Of a DNA stretch of 64,000 bases, positions 19,265 to 28,595 are shown in pieces. The stretch is taken from positions 1,302,001 to 1,366,000 of the forward strand of contig NZ_CP031396.1 in the NCBI RefSeq assembly GCF_003363755.1, read 5' to 3'. The notes below the pieces were generated by a model that saw only the letters and a program-made list of their open reading frames with translations, was not told the DNA's origin and made no database searches. The first letter of the stretch is position 1. Each line of letters begins with the position of its first letter. This DNA comes from Pseudomonas protegens (GTDB lineage Bacteria > Pseudomonadota > Gammaproteobacteria > Pseudomonadales > Pseudomonadaceae). The translations under genes were made by a program, and so were the position numbers.

Positions 19265-20002
19265 ATGTTCGACAACCTTGGGCTCGGGCCCAATCACTTG
19301 CTCAACGCACTGCCGGCCCAGGTGCAAGAGCGCCTGCTGCCCCACCTCAAGCCGGTGCCCCTGGCCCTGGGCCAGGTGCTCTACGAGTCCGGGGATATCC
19401 CGCGCCACGTGTATTTCCCCACCGACGCGGTGGTGTCGCTGCTGTACCTGATGGAGAACGGCGCCTCGGCGGAAATCGCCGTGGTGGGCAACGAAGGACT
19501 GGTGGGCGTGTCCCTGGTCATGGGCGGCGAGAGCACCACCAGCCGGGCCATCGTGCAAAGCGCCGGGCATGCCTTGCGCCTGCCCGGGCAGCGCCTCAAG
19601 GACGAGTTCAACCGCCACGGCGAGATGCTCCTGCTGATGCTGCGCTACACCCAGTCGCTGATCACCCAGATGGCCCAGACTGCGGTGTGCAACCGCCACC
19701 ACTCCATCGACCAGCAACTGTGCCGCTGGCTGCTGCTGTCCCTGGACCGCCTGCCGGGCAACCAGTTGGTGATGACCCAGGAGTTGATCGCCAACATGCT
19801 CGGGGTGCGCCGTGAAGGGGTCACCGAGGCCGCCGGCAAACTGCAGCGCCAGGGCATCATCGAGTACAGCCGGGGACGCATCAACGTCCTCGACCGGCCG
19901 CGCCTGGAACAGCACAGTTGCGAGTGCTACGCGGTGGTGCGCAAGGAGACCGCGCGGCTGCTGCCGTACTTGCCGGGCAGCCAGGGCGACGAGCCGGGCT
20001 GA
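19265..20002 (+). CDS. Crp/Fnr family transcriptional regulator
   Basis: A protein of 245 residues (257 if a GTG at 19229 is used). An N-terminal cyclic-nucleotide-binding-like beta-barrel (about 20-120) contains HVYFPTDAVVSLLYLMENGASAEIAVVGNEG. A dimerisation helix and a C-terminal winged helix follow, with MTQELIANMLGVRREGVTEAAGKLQRQGII as the recognition segment. The barrel resembles a sensor but lacks clear cAMP-binding residues, and there is no N-terminal Cys cluster as in FNR, so the signal is unknown. It follows the glucan synthase by 68 bases and could be co-transcribed. The chosen ATG has GGTGG upstream. It converges on the universal stress protein gene. Confidence 0.85.
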   Translation: MFDNLGLGPNHLLNALPAQVQERLLPHLKPVPLALGQVLYESGDIPRHVYFPTDAVVSLLYLMENGASAEIAVVGNEGLVGVSLVMGGESTTSRAIVQSAGHALRLPGQRLKDEFNRHGEMLLLMLRYTQSLITQMAQTAVCNRHHSIDQQLCRWLLLSLDRLPGNQLVMTQELIANMLGVRREGVTEAAGKLQRQGIIEYSRGRINVLDRPRLEQHSCECYAVVRKETARLLPYLPGSQGDEPG

Positions 20003-20034
20003 GGCTCGCCGCTGGCAGGGTCAGAGCGGGGATT

Positions 20035-20946
20035 TCAGTTCGGGCTCAGCGCCTTCACCGCCAGGATGCTGCCCGGCATCGAGTACAGGGCACGCTCGGT
20101 GGTGCTGCCGATCAGCCGGCCAAAACCGGTGCGGTGCACGGTGCCCATGACCACCACGTCCACCAGGTACTCGTCGACGAACTGGGCGATGCCCGGCACC
20201 GGCGGCCCCATGATGAAATGGCGAAACTCCTGGGGCACGTTGTATTGATCGCCCAGGCGTTCGAACTCCTTGTGCAAGGAGTCGCGCAACTCGTCCAGGC
20301 AGTTGACGCTCCAGGCGGTGGACGCCACCGGCGCGACGCCATCAAGCATCGGCATCAGGTCGTAGGCATACAGCAGGTGCAGTTGCGCATCGCATTGCAG
20401 GGCCAGGGCGTTGGCGGTCTGGATGATCAGGCCGTTGAGGCCGCTGATCTGGGTGTCGGACTGGGCCGGGTCGACGGCGGCGACGATGCGCCGGGGCAGT
20501 TTGTGCGGGGCGTCGTTGACCAGGTGCACCGGCACCGGGGCTTCACGCAGCAGGTGGCAGTCCAGGGGGGTGACGAAAACGCGCTTGAGGGCCGATTCCA
20601 GGGTCACGTCCTTGATCAGCAGATCGGGCTGGAATTCGTTGATGTAGTCCAGCATGTCCTTGAGCACCTGGGTGCTCCAGATCACCTGGGTGGTGACTTC
20701 CACCCCCTGCTCGCGCATCCACTCGGCTTCCACCTGCAGCCAGCGCTCATGGCGTTGCAGGTAGGCCTGGCGTTCACTTTCTTCCAGGTGCTCTTCCCAC
20801 AGGTAGGTGCGCGCCGGTGGTTCGACGAACACCAGGGCATGCAAGGCTGCTCCGCTGGCCTTGGCCAGGGCGGCAGCGCGGCGCGCCGCGGGAGACTGAT
20901 GCTGTTGGGGATCGGCAATCAGCAACAGACGCTGGTACTGGCTCAT
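20035..20946 (-). CDS. Tandem-domain universal stress protein
   Basis: A protein of 303 residues made of two UspA domains. The first (about 1-145, MSQYQRLLLIADPQ) is degenerate in the nucleotide site. The second (about 155-303) ends with the ATP-binding pattern GTVHRTGFGRLIGSTTERAL. The start at 20946 is fixed by an excellent AAGGAGGT ribosome-binding site; a longer frame upstream lacks one. Such proteins (UspE type) help survival in stationary phase, low oxygen or oxidative stress in many bacteria. Its neighbours, a Crp/Fnr-like regulator and an alcohol dehydrogenase, are compatible with a low-oxygen or energy-stress group, but no regulator site was identified. Confidence 0.9.
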   Translation of the reverse strand: MSQYQRLLLIADPQQHQSPAARRAAALAKASGAALHALVFVEPPARTYLWEEHLEESERQAYLQRHERWLQVEAEWMREQGVEVTTQVIWSTQVLKDMLDYINEFQPDLLIKDVTLESALKRVFVTPLDCHLLREAPVPVHLVNDAPHKLPRRIVAAVDPAQSDTQISGLNGLIIQTANALALQCDAQLHLLYAYDLMPMLDGVAPVASTAWSVNCLDELRDSLHKEFERLGDQYNVPQEFRHFIMGPPVPGIAQFVDEYLVDVVVMGTVHRTGFGRLIGSTTERALYSMPGSILAVKALSPN

Positions 20947-21036
20947 GGTTGACCTCCTTGGACGTTGATGGGCCTGAGTGTCGAGGCAGACGACCCCGGG
21001 CGCCTTGATATGCATCAAGGCCACCCGGTGCTCGGA

Positions 21037-22110
21037 TCATGGCGTCACGGCAATCTTCATCACCCCGTCGCGCTGGCTGGCGAACAGCTCGTAGGCGGCT
21101 TCGATGTCATCGAGCTTGAAGCGGTGGGTAACCAGGGGCTTGAGGTCCACCTGGCCACTGGCGACCACCTCCATCAAGCGGCGCATGCGCTCCTTGCCGC
21201 CGGGGCACAGGGTGCTGAGGATGCTCAGGTCGCCGAGGCCGGCGGCGTAGGCATCCAGCGGGATGCGCAGGTCGGAGGAATAGACCCCCAGGCTCGACAG
21301 CTTGCCGCCCGGGCGCAGCACCCGCAGCGCCGATTCGAAAGTGCCCTGGGTGCCCAGGGCCTCGATCGACACATCGACCCCGCGGCCGTCGGTCAGCTCC
21401 ATGATCTGCTTGACCACGTCGCCCTGCTTGAAGTCCACCACGTGGGTCGCCCCCAACCCGCGCGCCACGCTCATGCGCGCGGCCACGGTGTCGACGCCGA
21501 TGATAGTGGTGGCGCCCTTGAGCCGGGCCCCGGCCACCGCGCACAGGCCGATGGGCCCCAGGGCGAACACCGCCACGCTGTCGCCGATGTTCACCTCGGC
21601 GCGCTCGGCGCCGGAGAAGCCGGTGGACATGATGTCCGGGCACATCAGTACTTCTTCGTCACTCAGACCGTCGGGAATCGGGCACAGGTTGGCCAGGGCG
21701 TCCGGCACCCGCACGTACTCGGCCTGACAGCCGTCGATGGTATTGCCGAACTTCCAGCCGCCCGTGGCGCGAAAGCCATGGCGGGTGTCAGGCCCATCCT
21801 GGGAGCCGCAACCACAGAGGCAGGCGTAGCTCTGACCGCTGGGAGTGATGGCCCCAGCGATCACCCGCTGGCCCTCATGAAAACCGCGGACCTGGGAGCC
21901 CAGGCGCTCGATCACGCCCACCGGTTCGTGGCCGATGGTCAAGCCCTTGGCCACCGGGTATTCGCCGCGCAGGATGTGCACGTCGGTGCCGCAGATCGTG
22001 GTGGTGGTGATGCGCACCAGAGCGTCCAGCGGACCGATTTCGGGGATGTCCTTGTCTTCCAGGACGATGCGGTTCTTTTCGACGAATACCGCGGCTTTCA
22101 TCTTGGCCAT
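21037..22110 (-). CDS. Zinc-dependent alcohol dehydrogenase (medium-chain)
   Basis: A protein of 357 residues of the medium-chain dehydrogenase family. Catalytic zinc ligands are visible in ICGTDVHILRG (Cys40) and GHEPVG (His61). A Cys-containing segment (YACLCGCGSQ) is at the structural-zinc position but lacks the classical four-Cys pattern. The Rossmann motif is VFALGPIGLCAVAGA, followed by VDTVAARMSVARGLGATHVVD. This pattern resembles NAD(P)-dependent secondary alcohol dehydrogenases of the isopropanol type; the substrate is not proven. The start at 22110 has GGAG nine bases upstream. It is on the same strand as the stress-protein gene with a 90-base gap, so co-transcription is possible. 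Confidence 0.88.
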   Translation of the reverse strand: MAKMKAAVFVEKNRIVLEDKDIPEIGPLDALVRITTTTICGTDVHILRGEYPVAKGLTIGHEPVGVIERLGSQVRGFHEGQRVIAGAITPSGQSYACLCGCGSQDGPDTRHGFRATGGWKFGNTIDGCQAEYVRVPDALANLCPIPDGLSDEEVLMCPDIMSTGFSGAERAEVNIGDSVAVFALGPIGLCAVAGARLKGATTIIGVDTVAARMSVARGLGATHVVDFKQGDVVKQIMELTDGRGVDVSIEALGTQGTFESALRVLRPGGKLSSLGVYSSDLRIPLDAYAAGLGDLSILSTLCPGGKERMRRLMEVVASGQVDLKPLVTHRFKLDDIEAAYELFASQRDGVMKIAVTP

Positions 22111-22258
22111 GTTGCCGATCTCCAGTTCCGGGAAGGGGCTGCGCCGTTGCACAGATCTGCCTACAGGCTGCGCGGATGCGCCGGGCAACGGCTTGATCAT
22201 GGTCAAACAATGGCCCCTTCAGGGACGGTGCGGCGACCGTGTGTCGCAAACCCGGTTT

Positions 22259-23389
22259 TCATGTGCGGCGGCGCGCACCCAGGCACAGCAACAAGGCCGC
22301 CGCGCCGCACAGGCAAAGGCTCGGGCCCAGGGCCTGCCCCCAACCCACCAGCAGCAGGCCGGCGCCGATCAGCAGGTAATAGAACAAGCCGAACCAGGCC
22401 CCGGCGCTGCCCAGCCGGTCGCTGTAGGCCGCCAGGGCCGAGCCGAGAATGTTCGGAATCGCCAGGCCAAAGCCCAGCACCACCCCGAGCATCGGCAGCA
22501 CCAGCCACAGGCTGTGCTGCAAGGCCAGGACCCCGCCGCCCCCGGCCAACACCGCCAGGGCTGCCAATACCAGTAGCCGCTCGCTGTGCCAGCCCCGGCC
22601 CAACAGCCGGCGGTTGAGCCAGGCACCCAGGCCGGAGCCCAGGGCCAGCAACGCGCCGCTGTAACCGAACCATTGCGCGCCCTGCCCCAGGCTACGGAAC
22701 ACAAAGGGCCCGAGGCTGTAATAGCTGAGCAAGGCCAGGTTGAACACCGCCACCAGCAGCGCCGAGCGCCAGATCGCGGGGTCCCGCAGCATCTGCCACA
22801 AGGTGCCGGCCAGGGGCGCCAGGGGCTGCGCAGGCGGACGGGTTTCCGGCAAGGCCCGGGCGCACCAGCCGAACAACGCCAGGGCCAGCACCAGCAACCC
22901 CGTCAGTGCGCCCTGATAGCCAAAAGCACGGCTCAGGGCCGCTCCCGCGAACAGACCGATAGCGGGACTGGCCGCCAGCACCATGCCCATCAGTGAGAAC
23001 ACCCGGATCAGTTCGCGGCCCTGGAACAGGTCCCGCAGCAGGGTCTGGGTCACCACCGAACCGGCAGCCACGCCCAGTGCTGCCAGCCCCTGGCACAGCA
23101 ACAGCTGGGCAAAGCTGCGGGCCTGCAACTCCAGGACCAGCGCCAGGGCATACAGCGCCAGCCCGCCAAGCAAGGCCGGGCGCCGCCCCCAGCGATCGCT
23201 CAGGCGTCCCCAGAGCACCACCCCCGGCGCGAACCCCAGGATAAACACCGACAGGCTCTGGGCCGCCTGCTGCGCCGGGACGCCAAAGTCCCGACCGATA
23301 TCGGTCAGGGCCGGGCTAAAGAGGGTCTGGGCGATCTGCGGGAACATCAGCAGGGCCATGGCCAGGGGCAACAGGGAACGGGGATTCAT
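22259..23389 (-). CDS. MFS drug-efflux type transporter (Bcr/CflA-like)
   Basis: A membrane protein of about 376 residues with 12 predicted helices. The MFS signature GRLSDRWGRRPALLGG lies after the second helix, and the N-terminus (ALLMFPQIAQTLFSPALTDIGRDF) is typical of Bcr/CflA-type proton-driven drug exporters. A slightly longer start at 23416 (MFFLPSIHLM) is possible; neither has a strong ribosome-binding site. It is divergent from an AraC-family gene about 100 bases away, a classic regulator/target pair. The same layout is seen with YdhC- and NimT-type exporters. The exported compound is unknown. Confidence 0.87.
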   Translation of the reverse strand: MNPRSLLPLAMALLMFPQIAQTLFSPALTDIGRDFGVPAQQAAQSLSVFILGFAPGVVLWGRLSDRWGRRPALLGGLALYALALVLELQARSFAQLLLCQGLAALGVAAGSVVTQTLLRDLFQGRELIRVFSLMGMVLAASPAIGLFAGAALSRAFGYQGALTGLLVLALALFGWCARALPETRPPAQPLAPLAGTLWQMLRDPAIWRSALLVAVFNLALLSYYSLGPFVFRSLGQGAQWFGYSGALLALGSGLGAWLNRRLLGRGWHSERLLVLAALAVLAGGGGVLALQHSLWLVLPMLGVVLGFGLAIPNILGSALAAYSDRLGSAGAWFGLFYYLLIGAGLLLVGWGQALGPSLCLCGAAALLLCLGARRRT

Positions 23390-23489
23390 CAGGTGGATGC
23401 TCGGCAAAAAAAACATGCCGGCGATTCTAGGCAGGCGCGGCTGGCGTATTATCGCAACCCGGCCAATAAACAGTGGAAATCGGACAAAG

Positions 23490-24254
23490 ATGGCATGGCT
23501 CGATCCCCAGGCACGCTTCGACCCGGACCCCTTCAGCGCACCGGTGATCGGCGTTGCCGCCACCCTCGGCGATCATGACTCCGGCCTGCACCGGCACCGT
23601 CGCGGGCAACTGCTGTACACCCGCCAGGGCTGCACCCGGATCACCCTCGCCGACCGCCTGTGCCTGCTGCCGCCCTCGCGGGCGGCCTGGATTCCCGGTG
23701 GGGTGCAGCACCGGGCGCAGATGCAACAGAGCGTGGATTACCGCTCGCTGTATTTCAGTGTCGAACTCAGTCCGCGCCTGCCGGCGGACGTGGCGGTGAT
23801 CGATGTCAGTCCCCTGCTGCGCGCCGTGCTGGAGCCCATGGCCCTGGCGGCGTTCGATTGCGACTGGAGCCAGGGCCGCTACCCGCACCTGCTGGGCCTG
23901 TGCCTGGAGGAAATCGGCGCTGCGCTGCACCAGCCGCTGTCCTTGCCGCTGCCCTGGGACAAGCGCCTGCAGCCGCTGCTGGAAGACTTGCAGCGCCTGC
24001 CACCGGAGCTAAAGGTGCTGGCCACCCGGGTCGGCGCCAGCAGCCGCACCATCGGCCGCATCTTTCAGCGCGAGACCGGCCTGGGTTACCAGCAATGGCG
24101 CCAGCAATGGCGGCTGATGCGCGCCATCGAGTTGCTGGCCACCGGCCGTAGCATCGGCTACACGGCCTTCGAACTGGGCTTTGCCAGTGACAGCATCTTT
24201 ATCGCCTTCTTCAAGGCCATGACCGGCACCACGCCCCGGGCCTACTTCAAATGA
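23490..24254 (+). CDS. AraC family transcriptional regulator
   Basis: A protein of 254 residues. The N-terminal cupin sensor (about 1-150) contains HDSGLHRHRRGQLLY, LPPSRAAWIPGGVQHRAQM and YRSLYFS, as in NimR/RipA-type regulators. The C-terminal double helix-turn-helix (about 165-254) has LATRVGASSRTIGRIFQRETGLGYQQWRQQWRLMRA and the closing GFASDSIFIAFFKAMTGTTPRAYF. The start ATG at 23490 gives MAWLDPQ; the frame remains open far upstream, but that part overlaps the divergent transporter. It probably controls the neighbouring MFS gene from the shared intergenic region of about 100 bases. The inducer is not known. Confidence 0.9.
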   Translation: MAWLDPQARFDPDPFSAPVIGVAATLGDHDSGLHRHRRGQLLYTRQGCTRITLADRLCLLPPSRAAWIPGGVQHRAQMQQSVDYRSLYFSVELSPRLPADVAVIDVSPLLRAVLEPMALAAFDCDWSQGRYPHLLGLCLEEIGAALHQPLSLPLPWDKRLQPLLEDLQRLPPELKVLATRVGASSRTIGRIFQRETGLGYQQWRQQWRLMRAIELLATGRSIGYTAFELGFASDSIFIAFFKAMTGTTPRAYFK

Positions 24255-24273
24255 GGAACCGCAACGGGGCACC

Positions 24274-25716
24274 TCAGGTGCGGCTGCGCAACCACTGCAG
24301 AAAGCCCTTCTTGGCCACAGGCTTGGGTGGCGACTGGGCCAGGCTCTGGGCGATGTGCTGGCGGAAGTCCAGCAGGGTCTTCATGGCGTCGCCGATGTCG
24401 TGACGGGCATCCAGGCAGGGTTTGAGGAACTCGTTGTCGATGCGGTACAGGCTGCAGAAGGTCTTGGCCGAAAACTCCGCGAGCGTCGCCTGCTCGGCCA
24501 CCACGCCCGCCTCGCCGATCACTTCACCCGGGCCCATGCGTCCGGCTTCGAAGGGCTTGCCGTCACGCTGCATGGTCACCGACACCACGCCGGACTCGAT
24601 GATGAACAGGTGATCGCTGACCGCCCCCGCCGGCAGGATGGTTTCGCCGGCACGGAAGGTCTGCAACTGCATGTTATGGCTGAAGGTGTCCTTCTCTTCC
24701 TGGCGCAGGGTGGAAAAGATACTGGAGGCGTCCAGCAGCGCCCGAGGTCGGGACAGCGCCTGGTTCTGCACCGGCTCGTCGCTGGACAGCAGGCTGATGC
24801 CGCTGGCCTGCAAATGACGGAATGCCAGGTCGAACAGCTGGTTTCGCACTTCGCGCTTCTGCCCCATGGTGGCGACGAAGCCGCTGATCTCGTATTCCGC
24901 GCCGCTGCTGCCGGAGCTTTTCAGGGCCACGCTGGGGGCCGGGGTGCCGAGCAGGAAACGGCAGCCGAGCATGGCCCGTTCCAGGGCCTCGATGACCTTC
25001 TGTGGGCGAGCGTGGGGGCTGACCTGCACGCTGATGGATAAACCATAGATATCGCTGGGGCGGCTGAAGTTGGTGATCTTGGCCTTGGACGCCAGGGAGT
25101 TGGGGATCACCACCATGCTGCCCTGGGAGGTCTGCAGCCGGGTCGCCCGCCAATCGATGTCCACTACCCGGCCTTCGGTGCCGTCGATGGCGATCCAGTC
25201 ATCGATCTGATAGGGCTTGGTGGTATTGAGGACCAGGCCGGAAAACAGGTCGCTGAGGGTGCTTTGCAGGGCCAGGCCGACGATGATCGCCAGCGCCCCG
25301 GAGGTGGCCAGTACGCCCTTGACCGGCAGGTCCAGCACGTAGGCCAGGGCGGCGATGATGGCGATCAGGAAGATCACCGCACCCATCAAGTCCTGCAACA
25401 GCCGCCCGGTGTGACCGACCCGCTGCATCATCAGGGTGCCCAGCAACACCGTCAGGGTCCGGGCGCCGAACAGCCACCAGCCGATCTGTAAACCGGTGGC
25501 CGCCAGGTGCAACGGCACATCGTCCGGCCAGGGCGCCGTCTGCATGGGGCTCAGGCCCTGGTTGAACAGCATCAGGCTGTACAGGCAGAACATCAGCACC
25601 CGCACCGCCAGCTTCCAGCGATCGCCCTGGGTACCGATCAGGTGCCACAGGGCAAGGTCCAGCAGCAACAGCGTCATCGCGGCCAACAGCAGGTGATCGG
25701 CGAATGGGGCAAGCAT
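24274..25716 (-). CDS. MscS-family mechanosensitive channel with C-terminal cyclic-nucleotide-binding domain
   Basis: A protein of 480 residues. The N-terminal half has hydrophobic helices near 5-35, 40-60, 80-100 and 110-130. The MscS core follows with the pore helix GVLATSGALAIIVGLALQSTLSDLFSGLVL, then the beta domain with YQIDDWIAIDGTEGRVVDIDWRATRLQT. From about 325 to 450 comes a cyclic-nucleotide-binding domain (FRAGETILPAGAVSDHLFIIESGVVSVTM ... GPGEVIGEAGVV). Such fusions may tie channel opening to a nucleotide signal; a canonical cAMP-contacting Arg is not obvious. The start at 25716 has TGGAG upstream; a longer frame adds 34 residues. It converges on the AraC gene. Confidence 0.88.
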   Translation of the reverse strand: MLAPFADHLLLAAMTLLLLDLALWHLIGTQGDRWKLAVRVLMFCLYSLMLFNQGLSPMQTAPWPDDVPLHLAATGLQIGWWLFGARTLTVLLGTLMMQRVGHTGRLLQDLMGAVIFLIAIIAALAYVLDLPVKGVLATSGALAIIVGLALQSTLSDLFSGLVLNTTKPYQIDDWIAIDGTEGRVVDIDWRATRLQTSQGSMVVIPNSLASKAKITNFSRPSDIYGLSISVQVSPHARPQKVIEALERAMLGCRFLLGTPAPSVALKSSGSSGAEYEISGFVATMGQKREVRNQLFDLAFRHLQASGISLLSSDEPVQNQALSRPRALLDASSIFSTLRQEEKDTFSHNMQLQTFRAGETILPAGAVSDHLFIIESGVVSVTMQRDGKPFEAGRMGPGEVIGEAGVVAEQATLAEFSAKTFCSLYRIDNEFLKPCLDARHDIGDAMKTLLDFRQHIAQSLAQSPPKPVAKKGFLQWLRSRT

Positions 25717-25850
25717 CGAGCAACTCCAGCAGGACAATGGCGGCAAGATCGCACGAAAGACGCTGGGGCAGGTATAGCTGGAAAAGACAAAAACCGGTGA
25801 TGCGGCCATGCCACGCAACGGCGGGCGCGATGCCCGCCGCTGCCGGGGCT

Positions 25851-26477
25851 TTACTGGCCCTGGGTCAGGGTGTTGTAGCTGGTCATCAGGTTGCGGTAGT
25901 CGGGGATGTGGTTGGAAAACAGAGTGCCCAGGCCTTCGACATCGTTGCGCCAGTCACGATGCAGCTCGCACGCTAGGCCGAACCAGGTCATCAACTGCGC
26001 GCCGGCGTTGGACATGCGGTTCCAGGCCGAGTCCCGGGTCAGCGCATTGAAGGTGCCGGAGGCATCGGTGACCACAAAGACTTCAAAGCCTTCTTCCAGG
26101 GCCGAGAGCGCCGGGAACGCCACGCAGACTTCGGTGACCACCCCGGCAATGATCAGTTGCTTCTTGCCGGTGGCCTTGATCGCCTTGACGAAGTCTTCGT
26201 TGTCCCAGGCGTTGATCTGGCCGGGACGGGCAATGTACGGCGCGTCGGGAAACAGCGCCTTGAGCTCTGGCACCAGCGGGCCGTTGGGGCCGGTTTCGAA
26301 ACTGGTGGTGAGGATGGTCGGCAGCTTGAAGTACTTGGCCAGGTCGGCCAGGGCCAGCACGTTGTTCTTGAAGCGATCAGGCTCGATATCGCGGACCAGC
26401 GACAGCAGGCCGGCCTGGTGATCAACCAGCAGAACGGCGGCATTTTCCTTGTCGAGACGTTTGTAGGCGTTAGTCAT
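25851..26477 (-). CDS. ycaC: YcaC-like isochorismatase-family hydrolase
   Basis: A protein of 208 residues of the isochorismatase-like cysteine hydrolase superfamily, closest in pattern to YcaC. Asp of the catalytic triad is in AAVLLVDHQAGLL, the Lys probably in FVKAIKATGKKQL, and the Cys in GVVTEVCVAFPALSALEEGF. YcaC proteins form octamers of unknown physiological substrate, so the exact reaction is open. A GAGGA ribosome-binding site precedes the start. It lies on the same strand as the pirin gene with a 144-base gap. Hydrolase and pirin genes are often neighbours in pseudomonads and could be under the LysR regulator further upstream, but that link is inference. Confidence 0.88.
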   Translation of the reverse strand: MTNAYKRLDKENAAVLLVDHQAGLLSLVRDIEPDRFKNNVLALADLAKYFKLPTILTTSFETGPNGPLVPELKALFPDAPYIARPGQINAWDNEDFVKAIKATGKKQLIIAGVVTEVCVAFPALSALEEGFEVFVVTDASGTFNALTRDSAWNRMSNAGAQLMTWFGLACELHRDWRNDVEGLGTLFSNHIPDYRNLMTSYNTLTQGQ

Positions 26478-26621
26478 GGTGAGTCCTCGCTAATGATCGA
26501 TGCCGGATAACCCGGCTGGGGTTAAACCCATGGCCGCACCTGCAGCGTGAGGGCGGACATTGGGGATAGCGCGCGACTCGCAGAGCCTAGTCGGCCATGC
26601 GTGCCGCGCCAGCGCTGCCGG

Positions 26622-27497
26622 TCAGTGACCGGTGGCGTCCATCTGGCCGAAGCGTCCCGATTGAAAGTCGACGAAGGCCTGATGAATTTCCTCTTCGCTG
26701 TTCATCACGAACGGGCCGTGACCGACGATGGGTTCGTCGATGGGCTCGCCGCTGAGCAACAGCACAATCGCGTCGCTGTCGGCTTGCAGGCTGATCAGGT
26801 CGCCCTCGCGTTCCAACAGTGCCAACTGTCCTTGCGCGACCCGCTCCTGGCCATTGACCTGCAGCGTGCCACGCAGCACCACCAAGGCGGTGTTGCGCCC
26901 CGGGTGCAGGGGCAGCTCCAGGTGCTTGCCGGCCAGCAGGCGCATGTCCCAGACGTCAATGGGGGTGAAGGTCCGCGCCGGGCCGCGCTGGCCGGCGAAC
27001 TCACCGGCAATCAGGCGCAGGCTGCCGGCATGGCCGGGCAGCGGGAGCTGCTGGATGTCCGCCGCAACGAGGGTCTGGTAACCGGGAGCTGCGAGCTTGT
27101 CCTTCGCCGGCAGGTTGACCCACAGCTGGACCATTTCCAGATTGCCGCCACGCCGGGCGAAATCGGCGGAGTGGTACTCCTCATGGAGAATCCCCGAAGC
27201 GGCGGTCATCCACTGCACGTCGCCCGGACCGATCTTGCCGCCGCTGCCGGTGGAATCACGGTGCTCCACTTCGCCGTCGTAGACGATGGTCACTGTCTCG
27301 AAGCCGCGATGGGGATGTTCACCGACCCCACGGCGGGTGTTGGTGGGGCTGAACTGGGCGGGGCCGGCGTGATCCAGCAGCAGGAACGGGCTGATGTGCT
27401 GACCCAGGTTGTCGTAGGAAAACAGGGTGCGGACCGGGAAGCCGTCACCGACCCAGTGAGGCCGGGGGCTGGTGTAGATGCCGATGATGCTTTTCAT
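26622..27497 (-). CDS. Pirin family protein
   Basis: A bicupin of 291 residues with the pirin N-terminal motif GEHPHRGFETVTIVYDGEVEHRDSTG, which carries metal-binding His residues, followed by PGDVQWMTAASGILHEEYH with further ligands. The C-terminal cupin (about 170-270) holds VWDMRLLAGKHLELPLHPGRNTALVVLRG. Bacterial pirins bind iron; some act as quercetinase-like dioxygenases and others as redox regulators. Which applies here cannot be read from the sequence. It is divergent from a LysR regulator only about 100 bases away, so it is the most likely target of that regulator. Confidence 0.92.
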   Translation of the reverse strand: MKSIIGIYTSPRPHWVGDGFPVRTLFSYDNLGQHISPFLLLDHAGPAQFSPTNTRRGVGEHPHRGFETVTIVYDGEVEHRDSTGSGGKIGPGDVQWMTAASGILHEEYHSADFARRGGNLEMVQLWVNLPAKDKLAAPGYQTLVAADIQQLPLPGHAGSLRLIAGEFAGQRGPARTFTPIDVWDMRLLAGKHLELPLHPGRNTALVVLRGTLQVNGQERVAQGQLALLEREGDLISLQADSDAIVLLLSGEPIDEPIVGHGPFVMNSEEEIHQAFVDFQSGRFGQMDATGH

Positions 27498-27597
27498 GTC
27501 GTCCTCCAGAACTATCTGATGGACACACCTTAAAACTCACACCTTTGCCGCGCTAGACTGCAAAAATCGCCCTTAGCGTTCTATTTGGAGAACGATC

Positions 27598-28503
27598 TTG
27601 GAAGACCTGAATACCCTCTACTACTTCACCCAAGTGGTGGAGCACCGAGGATTCGCCGCCGCCGGGCGCGCCCTGGACATGCCCAAGTCCAAGCTCAGCC
27701 GACGGATTGCCCAGCTGGAGGAGCGCCTCGGCGTGCGCCTGATCCAGCGCACCAGCCGCCACTGTTCGCTGACCGAGATCGGCCAGGAGTATTACCAACG
27801 CTGCCTGGCCATGCGGGTGGAAGCCGAGGGCGCGGCGGAAGTCATCGAACGCAATCGCTCCGAACCTCAAGGCCTGGTGCGCGTGGCCTGCCCCACGGCC
27901 CTGCTCAACTCCTGGGTCGGGCCGATGCTCACCCGTTTCATGCTCAAGTACCCCCTGGTCGAGCTGTTCATCGAAAGCACCAACCGCCGGGTCGACCTGA
28001 TCCACGAGGGCTTCGACATTGCCCTGCGGGTGCGCTTCCCGCCCCTGGAAAACACCGATCTGGTGATGAAGGTACTGGGCAACAGCACCCAGAGCCTGGT
28101 GGGCCATCCGGACTTTCTCCAGCGCCTGTCGAGCCCGGCTACACCGGCAGATCTGAGTGGCCTGCCGAGCCTGCACTGGGGAGCGGCGCAACGCGATTAC
28201 CAATGGCAGTTGCTGGGGCCCGACGGCGCCGAAGCCTTGATCCGCCATCGGCCGCGGATGGTCACCGACGACTTGCTGGCCCTGCGCCACGCGGTGCTGG
28301 CGGGCGTCGGCATCGCCCACCTGCCCAAGGTGGTGGTCCGCGAGGACCTGGACGCCGGGCGCCTGCTGGAACTGGTGCCCGGCTGGGCGCCGCGCTGCGG
28401 GATCGTCCACGCCATCTTCCCGTCACGCCGTGGCCTGCTGCCTTCGGTACGCAGCCTGATCGACTTTCTCGGCGAGGAGTTCAGCCACAGCGACATGGCC
28501 TGA
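27598..28503 (+). CDS. LysR family transcriptional regulator (TTG start)
   Basis: A protein of 301 residues. The N-terminal winged helix reads EDLNTLYYFTQVVEHRGFAAAGRALDMPKSKLSRRIAQLEERLGVRLIQRTSR, and a periplasmic-binding-like effector domain follows (about 90-295). The start codon is TTG: a TTGGAGAA ribosome-binding site lies just upstream, no ATG or GTG lies at the right place, and the HTH begins within the first residues, which fixes it. It is divergent from the pirin gene and probably regulates it. The effector is unknown. A strong bidirectional hairpin terminator follows. Confidence 0.9.
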   Translation: MEDLNTLYYFTQVVEHRGFAAAGRALDMPKSKLSRRIAQLEERLGVRLIQRTSRHCSLTEIGQEYYQRCLAMRVEAEGAAEVIERNRSEPQGLVRVACPTALLNSWVGPMLTRFMLKYPLVELFIESTNRRVDLIHEGFDIALRVRFPPLENTDLVMKVLGNSTQSLVGHPDFLQRLSSPATPADLSGLPSLHWGAAQRDYQWQLLGPDGAEALIRHRPRMVTDDLLALRHAVLAGVGIAHLPKVVVREDLDAGRLLELVPGWAPRCGIVHAIFPSRRGLLPSVRSLIDFLGEEFSHSDMA

Positions 28504-28549
28504 CCCCGACGCCGGCTCCATCGACGGCGCCTTGTCCGCAGCGCAACGT

Positions 28550-28577
28550 AAAACGGCATCCCTGGGGATGCCGTTTT
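28550..28577. terminator. Bidirectional rho-independent terminator
   Basis: A perfect 11-bp stem, AAAACGGCATC with GATGCCGTTTT, around a 6-nt loop. It has an A-tract on one side and a T-tract on the other, between the convergent LysR and receiver-like genes. It can end transcription from both directions. Confidence 0.9.
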
Positions 28578-28595
28578 GCATAGAGCGCGATTGAA

